Below, piece after piece: positions 14,238 to 16,864 of a DNA stretch of 16,864 bases (positions are counted from its first letter, which is position 1; each line of letters starts with the position of its first letter). This DNA comes from Clostridia bacterium (GTDB lineage Bacteria; Bacillota; Clostridia; Oscillospirales; RGIG577). Below the pieces are notes generated by a model that saw only the letters and a list, made by a program, of their open reading frames with translations, did not search any database and was not told the DNA's origin. The translations under genes and the position numbers were made by a program. The stretch is from contig JAFOLN010000059.1 of assembly GCA_017419325.1 (NCBI GenBank), forward strand, positions 1-16,864, in the 5' to 3' direction.

Positions 14238-14246
14238 GACACCTGT
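14227..14246 (-). promoter_or_regulatory. Candidate NiaR operator over the nadA -35 box
   Basis: The minus-strand sequence has half-sites ACAGGTGTC and GACAGCTTT separated by TT; seven of nine positions match an ideal inverted repeat. It includes the whole -35 hexamer, so a bound repressor would block RNA polymerase. The ACAGGTGTC half-site resembles what I recall of NiaR (YrxA) sites in Bacillus and Clostridium. With niaR in the same operon, NiaR is the natural candidate. Confidence 0.6.
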
Positions 14247-14328
14247 AAAAAATAAATCATACAATCGTAAATTTTTCCCGCTTTCCCGTCCGTGCGGAAA
14301 ACAGGGAGCCAAATTCTCTTTTTAAAGG

Positions 14329-14357
14329 TTGACAAGCGAAAAAATAGGTAATATAAT
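14329..14357 (+). promoter_or_regulatory. Consensus sigma-A promoter of the ilvC-leuA unit
   Basis: TTGACA (14329-14334), a 17-base spacer and TATAAT (14352-14357) match the consensus at every position. Transcription should start near 14364, about 12 bases before stem I of the T-box. Confidence 0.93.
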
Positions 14358-14374
14358 AGCTTTATCTAAATAAA

Positions 14375-14676
14375 CGCAATGATGTGGAGTAGTAGGCGAA
14401 CGGCCTTCTGCCTTCAGAGAGATGCCGGGCGGTGCAAGGCATCGGCAGAGTATCGCCAAACTCACCACGGAGCGGCTGCATTGAAATCGCGTTTTTGCGA
14501 GATTAGCTGCGGACGGGAACTCCCGTAACAGAGTTAAGGCGTGACTGCGCCCGAGCGCGTCCCTTTTTTGGGGGCGAAGAAGAGTGGTCCCGCGGAAGTT
14601 TTTAAAGCTTATGGGTTTAATGCTTTCGTCTCTTTGCGTTATTTTGCGGATAACAGGGAGATGAAGGCGTTTTTTG
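14375..14676 (+). promoter_or_regulatory. T-box riboswitch with leucine (CUC) specifier
   Basis: The leader senses uncharged tRNA and allows read-through into ilvC and leuA. Stem I is closed by 14377-14381 with 14479-14483, next to a GA/K-turn-like element. GTGG/CCAC (14384-14387 with 14465-14468) and GGCGA/TCGCC flank the specifier loop. Its 5' side starts AGTA and its 3' side reads AAA-CTC-A, giving CTC (14461-14463), a leucine codon. The distal hairpin GATGCC/GGCATC (14421-14426 with 14438-14443) has a GGTGCAA loop. The T-box core AGAGTGGTCCCGCGG is at 14581-14595; its TGGT would pair with the ACCA end of tRNA-Leu, whose discriminator base is A. The antiterminator pairs 14579-14584 with 14630-14635 and 14592-14598 with 14623-14629 around a 7-base bulge. 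Confidence 0.94.
14622..14675 (+). terminator. Regulated intrinsic terminator of the T-box leader
   Basis: An 11-base-pair outer stem (14622-14632 with 14658-14668, G-U pairs included) contains an inner GTTAT/ATAAC stem and is followed by G and six T residues (14670-14675). Its 5' arm uses the same bases that form the 3' side of the antiterminator, so the two folds exclude each other. Confidence 0.9.
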
Positions 14677-14735
14677 TTGTAACACCAATTTAAAATCAAT
14701 ATATTAAAAATTATTACTTAAAGGAGTTAATCACT

Positions 14736-15752
<1,017 letters not shown>

Positions 15753-15763
15753 TATGCGAAAAC

Positions 15764-15790
15764 GGGAGGGCCTCATCGCAGGCCCTGCCC
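15764..15790 (+). other. Intercistronic hairpin between ilvC and leuA
   Basis: AGGGCCT (15767-15773) pairs with AGGCCCT (15780-15786) around a 6-base loop, with three more G-C pairs below a bulged G. No T run follows, so it is not a normal terminator. It may stabilise the upstream mRNA or tune the ratio of ilvC to leuA transcript. Confidence 0.5.
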
Positions 15791-15842
15791 GCCCCCGCGC
15801 ATTGCCGGCCGCTTTAGGGCGGAAAATAAGGAGATTATAATT

Positions 15843-16864
15843 ATGGTAAACGCGAAAAAATATACACGGCAGTTCTTCCCCGTGAAAAATCCCCAAAGGA
15901 AATGGGCCGACAAGCCCTATGTTGACCGCGCGCCCATCTGGTGCTCCGTTGACCTCCGCGACGGCAATCAGTCGCTTATAACGCCCATGAGCCTTGAGGA
16001 GAAGCTGGACTTTTTCAAGCTTCTTGTAAAGATAGGCTTTAAGGAAATAGAAGTCGGCTTCCCCGCGGCTTCGGACACGGAGTACGTTTTTTTACGCACG
16101 CTCATAGAGAAGAACATGATACCCGACGACGTTACCGTACAGGTGCTGACCCAGAGCCGCGAGCATATCATAAGAAAGACGTTCGACGCGCTTGAGGGCT
16201 GCAAGAACGCCGTGGTTCATCTTTACAACTCCACCTCCCTTGCCCAGCGCGAGCAGGTCTTTAAGAAGCCCAAGGAGGAAATAATCGAGATAGCCATCGA
16301 GGGCGCGAAGCTCTTTGAAAAGATAGCCGCCGAGACCGGCGCGAAATACCGCTATGAATACTCCCCCGAGTCCTTCACGGGCACGGAGCCGGAGTTCGCC
16401 CTTGAGATATGCAACGCCGTACTTGACGTATGGAAGCCCACCGCCGACAGAAAGGCCATAATAAACCTTCCCGTAACGGTGGAGCTCTCCTCTCCCCACG
16501 TTTACGCCGATCAGGTGGAATATATGTGCGACAACTTAAAGTACAGAGAGAACGTAGTCGTTTCGCTCCATCCGCATAACGACCGCGGCTGCGCCGTGGC
16601 CGACTCCGAGCTCGGACTTCTTGCCGGCGCGGACAGAATAGAGGGCACTCTTTTCGGAAACGGCGAACGCACGGGCAACGTGGATATAGTTACGCTTGCC
16701 TTGAACCTCTACACCCACGGCGTTGAGCCGGGGCTCGATTTTACGGATATGCCCTCCATCGCAAGCCTCTACGAGAGAGTCACGAGGATGCAGGTATACG
16801 ACCGCCAGCCCTATTCGGGCAAGCTGGTGTTCGCGGCCTTCTCCGGCTCGCATCAGGACGCCAT
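15843..16864 (+). CDS. leuA: 2-isopropylmalate synthase, long type (3' end outside window)
   Basis: LeuA joins acetyl-CoA with 2-oxoisovalerate, the first committed step to leucine. The 340 visible residues are the TIM-barrel catalytic domain of the HMGL-like family. Key elements are CSVDLRDGNQSL (34-45, metal-binding aspartate), EVGFPAAS near 70, HPHNDRG near 248 (metal-binding histidines) and EGTLFGNGERTGNVD near 273 (acetyl-CoA/active-site signature). The N-terminal extension with FFPVKNPQRKWADKPY fits the long yeast/Mycobacterium-type LeuA of about 560 residues, which has a C-terminal leucine-sensing domain. That part lies beyond the window. The ATG has AAGGAG 9 bases upstream, and the gene shares the leucine T-box transcript with ilvC. 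Confidence 0.95.
   Translation, partial: MVNAKKYTRQFFPVKNPQRKWADKPYVDRAPIWCSVDLRDGNQSLITPMSLEEKLDFFKLLVKIGFKEIEVGFPAASDTEYVFLRTLIEKNMIPDDVTVQVLTQSREHIIRKTFDALEGCKNAVVHLYNSTSLAQREQVFKKPKEEIIEIAIEGAKLFEKIAAETGAKYRYEYSPESFTGTEPEFALEICNAVLDVWKPTADRKAIINLPVTVELSSPHVYADQVEYMCDNLKYRENVVVSLHPHNDRGCAVADSELGLLAGADRIEGTLFGNGERTGNVDIVTLALNLYTHGVEPGLDFTDMPSIASLYERVTRMQVYDRQPYSGKLVFAAFSGSHQDA

Noticed and set aside
14163..14312. N-terminal extension of nadA to 14312
   Set aside because: The extra 50 codons contain the promoter and candidate operator, do not look like NadA, and the ATG at 14162 has a ribosome site at the right distance.

Overview
The window looks like chromosomal DNA from a Gram-positive anaerobe of the class Clostridia, probably a gut or related lineage of fairly high GC with heavy use of ATA codons. 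The evidence is strong AGGAG-type ribosome binding sites, near-consensus sigma-A promoters with 17-base spacers, a leucine T-box riboswitch, a NiaR-type NAD regulator, a family II pyrophosphatase relative, an SLH-domain surface protein and a BspA-type leucine-rich-repeat protein. The species cannot be named from the sequence alone. No mobile element, CRISPR array, rRNA or tRNA gene was seen.

Layout. Bases 1-510 hold the C-terminal end of a sensor histidine kinase (+). On the minus strand follow metG-tatD (2924 to 576) and, further right, a lipoprotein gene coupled to a Crp/Fnr-family regulator (4570 to 3064). A divergent promoter region near 4613-4714 leads into two plus-strand genes for exported proteins: a polysaccharide deacetylase with three SLH domains (4783-6519) and a 724-residue leucine-rich-repeat protein (6581-8755). 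They end at a strong terminator shared with a convergent minus-strand gene for a membrane-anchored, DHH-type inorganic-pyrophosphatase-like protein (9948 to 8824). That gene has a long untranslated leader with its own strong promoter at 10232-10260.

The right third is biosynthetic. nadA-nadB-nadC-niaR (14162 to 10471, minus strand) is a complete aspartate-to-nicotinate-mononucleotide operon that carries its own presumed niacin-responsive repressor as the last gene. An imperfect inverted repeat lies across the -35 box of its promoter. Divergently, a fully consensus promoter drives a T-box leader with a CUC (leucine) specifier. The leader controls ilvC and the start of leuA, which runs off the right edge at 16864. 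NAD supply is thus predicted to be controlled by niacin through NiaR, and branched-chain amino acid synthesis by uncharged tRNA-Leu.

The least ordinary items are the apparently exported family II pyrophosphatase relative with its structured leader, the glutamate in the cofactor loop of the ketol-acid reductoisomerase (possible NADH use), the coupled lipoprotein-Crp pair, and the SLH-deacetylase/LRR surface pair. I found no clearly new multi-gene system; most of the window is well explained by known families.
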